Source: Saposhnikovia divaricata (lineage: Eukaryota; Streptophyta; Magnoliopsida; Apiales; Apiaceae). Taken from it: a DNA stretch of 64,000 nt. The stretch is taken from the NCBI GenBank assembly GCA_036435485.1, contig CM071599.1:6908803-6972802 (forward strand). The letters are read 5' to 3'. The notes beneath the pieces are model-generated. The model saw only the letters and a list, made by a program, of their open reading frames with translations. It was not told where the DNA came from and did no database searches. The translations under genes were made by a program, and so were the position numbers. This document shows positions 1-10,800 of the stretch, in pieces; position 1 is the first letter of the stretch; each line of letters opens with the position of its first letter.

Positions 1-60
1 TCAGTTCCGAATTACGTCAAATAAAATTTCATTGAATTCCAATAACCCATAGGAACAAAA
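1..60 (+). repeat. Partial F monomer at left edge
   Basis: The window opens inside an F-type monomer, recognised by tcagttccgaattacg followed by the usual monomer end. The left part of this monomer lies outside the window, so the array continues leftward. Confidence 0.95.
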
Positions 61-229
61 TATGTAAAAATATCCATAAAATTGTCCGACTCGATTTTTA
101 ACAATATCCCGTGTACTAACCACTTTGAGGATTATCCGAAAACCGAGTTTCGATCATAACAGCTCCGATTCAGGTTCGAACCGCGTCAAATAAAATTTTG
201 TTGAATTTTAATAACCCATAGGAACAAAA
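61..229 (+). repeat. Reference monomer type A (169 bp)
   Basis: First monomer of H1. Type A is diagnosed by ctaaccactttgagg, gatcataacagctccg, aggttcgaaccgcg and the end ttgttgaattttaat, which replaces the ttgaattcc of the other types and so removes the EcoRI site. In the left half A usually starts with ccataaaatgg; from about 29.8 kb most copies read ccctaaaatgg. A monomer start at the landmark tatgtaaaaa was chosen only because that landmark is easy to find; the true boundary of a tandem repeat is arbitrary. Confidence 0.95.
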
Positions 230-398
230 TATGTAAAAATATCCACAAAATGGTCCGACTTGATTTTTAACAATATCCCGTGTACTAACCCCTTTCAGAA
301 TTTTCCGAAAACCGAGTTTCGATCATATCAGCTCCGATTCCGGTCCGAACTTCGTCAAATAAAATTTCGTTGAATTCCAATAACCCATAGGAACTAAA
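230..398 (+). repeat. Reference monomer type B (169 bp)
   Basis: Second monomer of H1. Type B is marked by ccacaaaatggtccgacttg, cctttcagaatttt, gtccgaacttcgtc and the end aggaactaaa, where the other types have aggaacaaaa. A hand count gives 40 C, 22 G and 10 CpG in 169 bp. In the right half B usually reads ggtccaacttg and ctttgagaatttt. This is the type that carries the recurrent 21-bp deletion and is missing from the right-hand ACDEF blocks. Confidence 0.95.
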
Positions 399-568
399 TA
401 TGTAAAAATATCCACCAAATGGGCCGACTCCATTTTTAACAATAACCCGTATGCTAACACCTTTTTAGGATTATCTGAAAACCGAGTTTCGATCATATCA
501 CCTCCGATTCGGGTCCGAATTGCGTCAAATAAAATTTCATTGAATTCCAAAAACCCATAAGAACAAAA
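399..568 (+). repeat. Reference monomer type C (170 bp)
   Basis: Third monomer of H1 and the most distinct type. It reads ccaccaaatgggccgac, gtatgctaacacctttt, ggattatctgaaaacc and gattcgggtccgaattgcg, and ends ccaaaaacccataagaac with one more base than the others. Left-half copies read gtccgaattgcg and right-half copies mostly gtccgtattgcg, a useful haplotype marker. C is absent from the 823-bp HORs (H31, H35, H38). Confidence 0.95.
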
Positions 569-737
569 TATGTAAAAATATCCATAAAATGGTTCGACTC
601 GATTTTTAACAATATCCCGTGTACTAAACCCTTTGAGGATTATTCGAAAACCGAGTTTCAGTCATTTCAGCCCCGATTCAGGTCCGAACGGCACCAAATA
701 AAATTTCACTGAATTCCAATAACCCATAGGAACAAAA
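569..737 (+). repeat. Reference monomer type D (169 bp)
   Basis: Fourth monomer of H1. Type D is marked by ccataaaatggttcgactcg, gaggattattcgaaaacc, gagtttcagtcatttcagcc and aacggcaccaaat with cactgaattcc. The block cagtcatttcagcccc is unique to D. Right-half copies change ggttcgac to ggttagac and cactgaattcc to cactaaattcc, which destroys the EcoRI site in those copies. Confidence 0.95.
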
Positions 738-906
738 TATGTAAAAATATCCACATAATGGTCCGACTTGATTTTTAACAATATCCCGTGTACTAACCCC
801 TTTGAGAATTTTCCGAAAACCGAGTTTCGATCATATCAGCTCCGATTCCGGTCCAAACTGCGTCAAATAAAATTTCGCTGAATTCCAATAACCCATAGGA
901 ACAAAA
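738..906 (+). repeat. Reference monomer type E (169 bp)
   Basis: Fifth monomer of H1, marked by ccacataatggtccgacttg, ctttgagaattttccg and ccggtccaaactgcgtc. E is the most variable in copy number: it is missing in H3, H7 and H11 and doubled in H52 and H55. E-like sequence also replaces A in H47 and H48, and the 3' half of E is fused to a B start in the right-edge chimeras. Confidence 0.95.
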
Positions 907-1074
907 TATGTAAAAATATCCACAAAATGGTCCGACTCAATTTTTAACAATATCCCGGTACTAACCCCTTTGAAGATTATCCAAAAATTGAGTTTTGACT
1001 ATATCAGCTCCGATTCAGTTCCGAATTACGTCAAATAAAATTTCATTGAATTCCAATAACCCATAGGAACAAAA
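907..1074 (+). repeat. Reference monomer type F (168 bp)
   Basis: Sixth monomer of H1, marked by ggtccgactcaattttt, a shortened atcccggtactaacc (other types have cccgtgtac, which accounts for the shorter length), gaagattatccaaaaa, gagttttgactatatc and cagttccgaattacg. Left-half copies mostly read aaaaatcgag and right-half copies aaaaaccgag. In F the CGAAA/TTTCG dyad of the other types is changed on both arms to CAAAA/TTTTG. Confidence 0.95.
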
Positions 1075-2088
1075 TATGTAAAAATATCCATAAAATGGTC
1101 CGACTCGATTTTTAACAATATCCCGTGTACTAACCACTTTGAGGATTATCCGAAAACCGAGTTTCGATCATAACAGCTCCGATTCAGGTTCGAACCGCGT
1201 CAAATAAAATTTTGTTGAATTTTAATAACCCATAGGAACAAAATATGTAAAAATATCCACAAAATGGTCCGACTTGATTTTTGACATTATCCCGTGTACT
1301 AACCCCTTTCAGAATTTTCCGAAAACCGAGTTTCGATCATATCAGCTCCGATTCCGATCCGAACTTCGTCAAATAAAATTTCGTTGAATTCCAATAACCC
1401 ATAGGAACTAAATATGTAAAAATATCCACCAAATGGGCTGACTCCATTTTTAACAATACCCCGTATGCTAACACCTTTTTAGGATTATCTGAAAACCGAG
1501 TTTCGATCATATCAGCTCCGATTCGGGTCCGAATTGCGTCAAATAAAATTTCATTGAATTCCAAAAACCCATAAGAACAAAATATGTAAAAATATCCATA
1601 AAATGGTTCGACTCGATTTTTAACAATATCCTGTGTACTAACCCATTTGAGGATTATTCGAAAACCGAGTTTCAGTCATTTCAGCCCCGATTCAGGTCCG
1701 AACGACACCAAATAAAATTTCACTAAATTCCAATAACCCATAGGAACAAAATATGTAAAAATATCCACATAATGGTCCGACTTGATTTTTAACAATATCC
1801 CGTGTACTAACCCCTTTGAGAATTTTCTGAAAACCGAGTTTCGATCATATCAGCTCCGATTCCGGTCCAAACTGCGTCAAATAAAATTTCGTTGAATTCC
1901 AATAACCCATAGGAACAAAATATGTAAAAATATCCACAAAATGGTCCGACTCAATTTTTAACAATATCCCGGTACTAACCCCTTTGAAGATTATCCAAAA
2001 ATCGAGTTTTGACTATATCAGCTCCGATTAAGTTCCGAATTACGTCAAATAATATTTCATTGAATTCCAATAACACATAGGAACAAAA

Positions 2089-2933
2089 TATGTAAAAATA
2101 TCCATAAAATGGTCCGACTCGATTTTTAACAATATCCCGTGTACTAACCACTTTGAGGATTATCCGAAAACCGAGTTTCGATCATAACAGCTCCAATTCA
2201 GGTTCGAACCGCGTCAAATAAAATTTTGTTGAATTTTAATAACCCATAGGAACAAAATATGTAAAAATATCCACAAAATGGTCCGACTTGATTTTTAACA
2301 ATATCCCGTGTACTAACCCCTTTCAGAATTTTCCGAAAACCGAGTTTCGATCATATCAGCTCCGATTCCGGTCCGAACTTCGTCAAATAAAATTTCGTTG
2401 AATTCCAATAACCCATAGGAACTAAATATGTAAAAATATCCACCAAATGGGCCGACTCCATTTTTAACAATACCCCGTATGCTAACACCTTTTTAGGATT
2501 ATCTGAAAACCGAGTTTCGATCATATCAGCTCCGATTCGGGTCCGAATTGCGTCAAATAAAATTTCATTGAATTCCAAAAACCCATAAGAACAAAATATG
2601 TAAAAATATCCATAAAATGGTTCGACTCGATTTTTAACAAGATCCGGTGTACTAACCCATTTGAGGATTTTCCGAAAACCGAGTTTCAGTCATTTTAGCC
2701 CCGATTCAGGTCCGAACGGCACCAAATAAAATTTCACTGAATTCCAATAACCCATAGGAACAAAATATGTAAAAATATCCACAAAATGGTCCGACTCAAT
2801 TTTTAACAATATCCCGGTACTAACCCCTTTGAAGATTATCCAAAAATCGAGTTTTGACTATATCAGCTCAGATTCAGTTCCGAATTACGTCAAATAAAAT
2901 TTCATTGAATTCCAATAACCCATAGGAACAAAA
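2089..2933 (+). repeat. Variant HOR H3, ABCDF (E missing), 845 bp
   Basis: The D monomer (2597-2765) is followed directly by F at 2766. Exactly one 169-bp E monomer is missing and the junction keeps the register. The D copy carries aacaagatccggtgtac, also seen in H7 and H11, so the deletion happened once and was copied. This copy differs from H7 and H11 in a few bases, for example ttttagccccg in D and cagctcagattc in F. Confidence 0.95.
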
Positions 2934-3947
2934 TATGTAAAAATATCCATAAAATTGTCTGACTCGATTTTTTACAATATCCCGTGTACTAACCACTTTG
3001 AGGATTATCCGAAAACCGAGTTTCGATCATAACAGCTCCGATTCAGGTTCGAACCGCGTCAAATAAAATTTTGTTGAATTTTAATAACCCATAGGAACAA
3101 AATATGTAAAAATATCCACAAAATGGTCCGACTTGATTTTTAACAATATCCCGTGTACTAACCCCTTTCAGAATTTTCCGAAAACCGAGTTTCGATCATA
3201 TCAGCTCCGATTCCGGTCCGAACTTCGTCAAATAAAATTTCGTTGAATTCCAATAACCCATAGGAACTAAATATGTAAAAATATCCACCAAATGGGCCGA
3301 CTCCATTTTTAACAATAACCCGTATGCTAACACCTTTTTAGGATTATCTGAAAACCGAGTTTCGATCATATCAGCTCCGATTCGGGTCCGAATTGCGTCA
3401 AATAAAATTTCATTGAATTCCAAAAACCCATAAGAACAAAATATGTAAAAATATCCATAAAATGGTTCGACTCGATTTTTAACAATATCCTGTGTACTAA
3501 CCCATTTGAGGATTATTCGAAAACCGAGTTTCAGTCATTTCTACCCCGATTCAGGTCCGAACGGCACCAAATAAAATTTCACTGAATTCCAATAACCCAT
3601 AGGAACAAAATATGTAAAAATATCCACATAATGGTCCGACTTGATTTTTAACAATATCCCGTGTACTAACCCCTTTGAGAATTTTCCGAAAACCGAGTTT
3701 CGATCATATCAGCTCCGATTCCGGTCCAAACTGCGTCAAATAAAATTTCGTTGAATTCCAATAACCCATAGGAACAAAATATGTAAAAATATCCACAAAA
3801 TGGTCCGACTCAATTTTTAACAATATCCCGGTACTAACCCCTTTGAAGATTATCCAAAAATCGAGTTTTGACTATATCAGCTCCGATTCAGTTCCGAATT
3901 ACGTCAAATAAAATTTCATTGAATTCCAATAACCCATAGGAACAAAA

Positions 3948-6900
3948 TATGTAAAAATATCCATAAAATTGTCCGACTCGATTTTTAACAATATCCCGTG
4001 TACTAACCACTTTGAGGATTATCCGAAAACCGAGTTTCGATCATAACAGCTCCGATTCAGGTTCGAACCGCGTCAAATAAAATTTTGTTGAATTTTAATA
4101 ACACATAGGAACAAAATATGTAAAAATATCCACAAAATGGTCCGACTTGATTTTTAACAATATCCCGTGTACTAACCCCTTTCAGAATTTTCCGAAAACC
4201 GAGTTTCGATCATATCAGCTCCGATTCCGGTCCGAACTTCGTCAAATAAAATTTCGTTGAATTCCAATAACCCATAGGAACTAAATATGTAAAAATATCC
4301 ACCAAATGGGCCGACTCCATTTTTAACAATAACCCGTATGCTAACACCTTTTTAGGATTATCTGAAAACCGAGTTTCGATCATATCACCTCCGATTCGGG
4401 TCCGAATTGCGTCAAATAAAATTTCATTGAATTCCAAAAACCCATAAGAACAAAATATGTAAAAATATCCATAAAATGGTTCGACTCGATTTTTAACAAT
4501 ATCCCGTGTACTAAACCCTTTGAGGATTATTCGAAAACCGAGTTTCAGTCATTTCAGCCCCGATTCAGGTCCGAACGGCACCAAATAAAATTTCACTGAA
4601 TTCCAATAACCCATAGGAACAAAATATGTAAAAATATCCACATAATGGTCCGACTTGATTTTTAACAATATCCCGTGTACTAACCCCTTTGAGAATTTTC
4701 CAAAAACCGAGTTTCGATCATATCAGCTCCGATTCCGGTCCAAACTGCGTCAAATAAAATTTCGCTGAATTCCAATAACCCATAGGAACAAAATATGTAA
4801 AAATATCCACAAAATGGTCCGACTCAATTTTTAACAATATCCCGGTACTAACCCCTTTGAAGATTATCCAAAAATTGAGTTTTGACTATATCAGCTCCGA
4901 TTCAGTTCCGAATTACGTCAAATAAAATTTCATTGAATTCCAATAACCCATAGGAACAAAATATGTAAAAATATCCATAAAATGGTCCGACTCGATTTTT
5001 AACAATATCCCGTGTACTAACCACTTTGAGGATTATCCGAAAACCGAGTTTCGATCATAACAGCTCCGATTCAGGTTCGAACCGCGTCAAATAAAATTTT
5101 GTTGAATTTTAATAACCCATAGGAACAAAATATGTAAAAATATCCACAAAATGGTCCGACTTGATTTTTGACATTATCCCGTGTACTAACCCCTTTCAGA
5201 ATTTTCCGAAAACCGAGTTTCGATCATATCAGCTCCGATTCCGATCCGAACTTCGTCAAATAAAATTTCGTTGAATTCCAATAACCCATAGGAACTAAAT
5301 ATGTAAAAATATCCACCAAATGGGCCGACTCCATTTTTAACAATACCCCGTATGCTAACACCTTTTTAGGATTATCTGAAAACCGAGTTTCGATCATATC
5401 AGCTCCGATTCGGGTCCGAATTGCGTCAAATAAAATTTCATTGAATTCCAAAAACCCATAAGAACAAAATATGTAAAAATATCCATAAAATGTTTCGACT
5501 CGATTTTTAACAATATCCTGTGTACTAACCCATTTGAGGATTATTCGAAAACCGAGTTTCAGTCATTTCAGCCCCGATTCAGGTCCGAACGACACCAAAT
5601 AAAATTTCACTAAATTCCAATAACCCATAGGAACAAAATATGTAAAAATATCCACATAATGGTCCGACTTGATTTTTAACAATATCCCGTGTACTAACCC
5701 CTTTGAGAATTTTCCGAAAACCGAGTTTCGATCATATCAGCTCCGATTCCGGTCCAAACTGCGTCAAATAAAATTTCGTTGAATTCCAATAACCCATAGG
5801 AACAAAATATGTAAAAATATCCACAAAATGGTCCGACTCAATTTTTAACAATATCCCGGTACTAACCCCTTTGAAGATTATCCAAAAATCGAGTTTTGAC
5901 TATATCAGCTCCGATTAAGTTCCGAATTACGTCAAATAATATTTCATTGAATTCCAATAACCCATAGGAACAAAATATGTAAAAATATCCATAAAATGGT
6001 CCGACTCGATTTTTAACAATATCCCGTGTACTAACCACTTTGAGGATTATCCGAAAACCGAGTTTCGATCATAACAGCTCCGATTCAGGTTCGAACCGCG
6101 TCAAATAAAATTTTGTTGAATTTTAATAACCCATAGGAACAAAATATGTAAAAATATCCACAAAATAGTCCGACTTGATTTTTAACAATATCCCGTGTAC
6201 TAACCCCTTTCAGAATTTTCCGAAAACCGAGTTTCGATCATATCAGCTCCGATTCCGGTCCGAACTTCGTCAAATAAAATTTCGTTGAATTCCAATAACC
6301 CATAGGAACTAAATATGTAAAAATATCCACCAAATGGGCCGACTCCATTTTTAACAATACCCCGTATGCTAACACCTTTTTAGGATTATCTGAAAACCGA
6401 GTTTCGATCATATCAGCTCCGATTCGGGTCCGAATTGCGTCAAATAAAATTTCATTGAATTCCAAAAACCCATAAGAACAAAATATGTAAAAATATCCAT
6501 AAAATGGTTCGACTCGATTTTTAACAAGATCCGGTGTACTAACCCATTTGAGGATTATTCGAAAACCGAGTTTCAGTCATTTCAGCCCCGATTCAGGTCC
6601 GAACGGCACCAAATAAAATTTCACTGAATTCCAATAACCCATAGGAACAAAATATGTAAAAATATCCACAAAATGGTCCGACTCAATTTTTAACAATATC
6701 CCGGTACTAACCCCTTTGAAGATTATCCAAAAATCGAGTTTTGACTATATCAGCTCCGATTCAGTTCCGAATTACGTCAAATAAAATTTCATTGAATTCC
6801 AATAACCCATAGGAACAAAATATGTAAAAATATTCATAAAATGGTCCGACTCGATTTTTAACAATATCCCGTGTACTAACCACTTTGAGGATTATCCGAA

Positions 6901-7834
6901 AACCGAGTTTCGATCATAACAGCTCCGATTCAGGTTCGAACCGCGTCAAATAAAATTTTGTTGAATTTTAATAACCCATAGGAACAAAATATGTAAAAAT
7001 ATCCACAAAATGGTCCGACTTGATTTTTAACAATATCCCGTGTACTAACCCCTTTCAGAATTTTCCGAAAACCGAGTTTCGATCATATCAGCTCCGATTC
7101 CGGTCCGAACTTCGTCAAATAAAATTTCGTTGAATTCCAATAACCCATAGGAACTAAATATGTAAAAATATCCACCAAATGGGCCGACTCCATTTTTAAC
7201 AATAACCCGTATGCTAACACCTTTTTAGGATTATCTGAAAACCGAGTTTCGATCATATCACCCCCGATTCGGGTCCGAATTGCGTCAAATAAAATTTCAT
7301 TGAATTCCAAAAACCCATAAGAACAAAATATGTAAAAATATCCATAAAATGGTTCGACTCGATTTTTAACAATATCCCGTGTACTAACCCCTTTGAGGAT
7401 TATTCGAAAACCGAGTTTCAGTCATTTCAGCCCCGATTCAGGTCCCAACGGCACCAAATAAAATTTCACTGAATTCCAATAACCCATAGGAACAAAATAT
7501 GTAAAAATATCCACATAATGGTCCGACTTGATTTTTAATAATATCCCGTGTACTAACCCCTTTGAGAATTTTCCGAAAACCGAGTTTCGATCATATCAGC
7601 TCCGATTCCGGTCCAAACTGCGTCAAATAAAATTTCGTTGAATTCCAATAACCTATATGAACAAAATATGTAAAAATATCCACAAAATGGTCCGACTCAA
7701 TTTTTAACAATATCCCGGTACTAACCCCTTTGAAGATTATCCAAAAATCGAGTTTTGACTATATCAGCTCCGATTCAGTTCCGAATTACGTCAAATAAAA
7801 TTTCATTGAATTCCAATAACCCATAGGAACAAAA
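3948..7834 (+). repeat. 3887-bp super-repeat, copy 2 (H5-H8)
   Basis: HOR starts are 3948, 4962, 5976 and 6821. H5 matches H1 and H9, H6 matches H2 and H10, H7 lacks E like H3 and H11, and H8 matches H12 through the C mark catatcacccccg, the D mark aggtcccaacgg and the E mark tttttaataatatccc. A small private difference is aacctatatgaac near 7651, where copy 3 has the usual aacccataggaac. Confidence 0.93.
5976..6820 (+). repeat. Variant HOR H7, ABCDF (E missing), 845 bp
   Basis: F begins at 6653, directly after D. It shares the D mark aacaagatccgg with H3 and H11 and is a copy of the same deletion event, 3887 bp downstream of H3. Confidence 0.95.
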
Positions 7835-10800
7835 TATGTAAAAATATCCATAAAATTGTCCGACTCGATTTTTAACAATATCCCGTGTACTAACCACTTT
7901 GAGGATTATCCGAAAACCGAGTTTCGATCATAACAGCTCCGATTCAGGTTCGAACCGCGTCAAATAAAATTTTGTTGAATTTTAATAACACATAGGAACA
8001 AAATATGTAAAAATATCCACAAAATGGTCCGACTTGATTTTTAACAATATCCCGTGTACTAACCCCTTTCAGAATTTTCCGAAAACCGAGTTTCGATCAT
8101 ATCAGCTCCGATTCCGGTCCGAACTTCGTCAAATAAAATTTCGTTGAATTCCAATAACCCATAGGAACTAAATATGTAAAAATATCCACCAAATGGGCCG
8201 ACTCCATTTTTAACAATAACCCGTATGCTAACACCTTTTTAGGATTATCTGAAAACCGAGTTTCGATCATATCACCTCCGATTCGGGTCCGAATTGCGTC
8301 AAATAAAATTTCATTGAATTCCAAAAACCCATAAGAACAAAATATGTAAAAATATCCATAAAATGGTTCGACTCGATTTTTAACAATATCCCGTGTACTA
8401 AACCCTTTGAGGATTATTCGAAAACCGAGTTTCAGTCATTTCAGCCCCGATTCAGGTCCGAACGGCACCAAATAAAATTTCACTGAATTCCAATAACCCA
8501 TAGGAACAAAATATGTAAAAATATCCACATAATGGTCCGACTTGATTTTTAACAATATCCCGTGTACTAACCCCTTTGAGAATTTTCCAAAAACCGAGTT
8601 TCGATCATATCAGCTCCGATTCCGGTCCAAACTGCGTCAAATAAAATTTCGCTGAATTCCAATAACCCATAGGAACAAAATATGTAAAAATATCCACAAA
8701 ATGGTCCGACTCAATTTTTAACAATATCCCGGTACTAACCCCTTTGAAGATTATCCAAAAATTGAGTTTTGACTATATCAGCTCCGATTCAGTTCCGAAT
8801 TACGTCAAATAAAATTTCATTGAATTCCAATAACCCATAGGAACAAAATATGTAAAAATATCCATAAAATGGTCCGACTCGATTTTTAACAATATCCCGT
8901 GTACTAACCACTTTGAGGATTATCCGAAAACCGAGTTTCGATCATAACAGCTCCGATTCAGGTTCGAACCGCGTCAAATAAAATTTTGTTGAATTTTAAT
9001 AACCCATAGGAACAAAATATGTAAAAATATCCACAAAATGGTCCGACTTGATTTTTGACATTATCCCGTGTACTAACCCCTTTCAGAATTTTCCGAAAAC
9101 CGAGTTTCGATCATATCAGCTCCGATTCCGATCCGAACTTCGTCAAATAAAATTTCGTTGAATTCCAATAACCCATAGGAACTAAATATGTAAAAATATC
9201 CACCAAATGGGCCGACTCCATTTTTAACAATACCCCGTATGCTAACACCTTTTTAGGATTATCTGAAAACCGAGTTTCGATCATATCAGCTCCGATTCGG
9301 GTCCGAATTGCGTCAAATAAAATTTCATTGAATTCCAAAAACCCATAAGAACAAAATATGTAAAAATATCCATAAAATGTTTCGACTCGATTTTTAACAA
9401 TATCCTGTGTACTAACCCATTTGAGGATTATTCGAAAACCGAGTTTCAGTCATTTCAGCCCCGATTCAGGTCCGAACGACACCAAATAAAATTTCACTAA
9501 ATTCCAATAACCCATAGGAACAAAATATGTAAAAATATCCACATAATGGTCCGACTTGATTTTTAACAATATCCCGTGTACTAACCCCTTTGAGAATTTT
9601 CCGAAAACCGAGTTTCGATCATATCAGCTCCGATTCCGGTCCAAACTGCGTCAAATAAAATTTCGTTGAATTCCAATAACCCATAGGAACAAAATATGTA
9701 AAAATATCCACAAAATGGTCCGACTCAATTTTTAACAATATCCCGGTACTAACCCCTTTGAAGATTATCCAAAAATCGAGTTTTGACTATATCAGCTCCG
9801 ATTAAGTTCCGAATTACGTCAAATAATATTTCATTGAATTCCAATAACCCATAGGAACAAAATATGTAAAAATATCCATAAAATGGTCCGACTCGATTTT
9901 TAACAATATCCCGTGTACTAACCACTTTGAGGATTATCCGAAAACCGAGTTTCGATCATAACAGCTCCGATTCAGGTTCGAACCGCGTCAAATAAAATTT
10001 TGTTGAATTTTAATAACCCATAGGAACAAAATATGTAAAAATATCCACAAAATGGTCCGACTTGATTTTTAACAATATCCCGTGTACTAACCCCTTTCAG
10101 AATTTTCCGAAAACCGAGTTTCGATCATATCAGCTCCGATTCCGGTCCGAACTTCGTCAAATAAAATTTCGTTGAATTCCAATAACCCATAGGAACTAAA
10201 TATGTAAAAATATCCACCAAATGGGCCGACTCCATTTTTAACAATACCCCGTATGCTAACACCTTTTTAGGATTATCTGAAAACCGAGTTTCGATCATAT
10301 CAGCTCCGATTCGGGTCCGAATTGCGTCAAATAAAATTTCATTGAATTCCAAAAACCCATAAGAACAAAATATGTAAAAATATCCATAAAATGGTTCGAC
10401 TCGATTTTTAACAAGATCCGGTGTACTAACCCATTTGAGGATTATTCGAAAACCGAGTTTCAGTCATTTCAGCCCCGATTCAGGTCCGAACGGCACCAAA
10501 TAAAATTTCACTGAATTCCAATAACCCATAGGAACAAAATATGTAAAAATATCCACAAAATGGTCCGACTCAATTTTTAACAATATCCCGGTACTAACCC
10601 CTTTGAAGATTATCCAAAAATCGAGTTTTGACTATATCAGCTCCGATTCAGTTCCGAATTACGTCAAATAAAATTTCATTGAATTCCAATAACCCATAGG
10701 AACAAAATATGTAAAAATATTCATAAAATGGTCCGACTCGATTTTTAACAATATCCCGTGTACTAACCACTTTGAGGATTATCCGAAAACCGAGTTTCGA

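Larger units (their letters stand above)
61..1074 (+). repeat. Reference higher-order repeat H1, ABCDEF, 1014 bp
   Basis: Six distinct monomer types in fixed order make a 1014-bp unit. The next A monomer starts at 1075 and the order restarts with far closer matches between same-letter monomers of successive units than between letters within a unit, which is the definition of a higher-order repeat. H1 carries private marks catatcacctccg in C, ctaaaccctttgagg in D, ttcgctgaattcc in E and aaaaattgag in F. The same marks reappear in H5 (3948) and H9 (7835), linking it to a larger period. Confidence 0.97.
61..3947 (+). repeat. 3887-bp super-repeat, copy 1 (H1-H4)
   Basis: Four HORs with starts 61, 1075, 2089 and 2934 and lengths 1014, 1014, 845 and 1014 give 23 monomers. 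H2 is marked by tttttgacattatccc and ccgatccgaacttcg in B and gattaagttccg in F; H3 lacks E. Copies 2 and 3 repeat this order. The fourth unit differs: H4 has catatcagctccg in C and cctgtgtactaacccattt in D, whereas its partners H8 and H12 have catatcacccccg and aggtcccaacgg. Copy 1 was therefore altered after the duplication, or its last HOR came from another source. Confidence 0.92.

Noticed and set aside
353..362. AATAAA as a functional polyadenylation signal
   Set aside because: The word occurs in nearly every monomer within gtcaaataaaattt, so it follows from the repeat sequence and has no gene next to it.
361..376. CENP-B box
   Set aside because: The plus-strand block ttcgttgaattccaat fits the first half of the box pattern (TTCG, four bases, A) but lacks the required CGGG. 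I scanned TTCG sites on both strands of the six types and none fits the full pattern.
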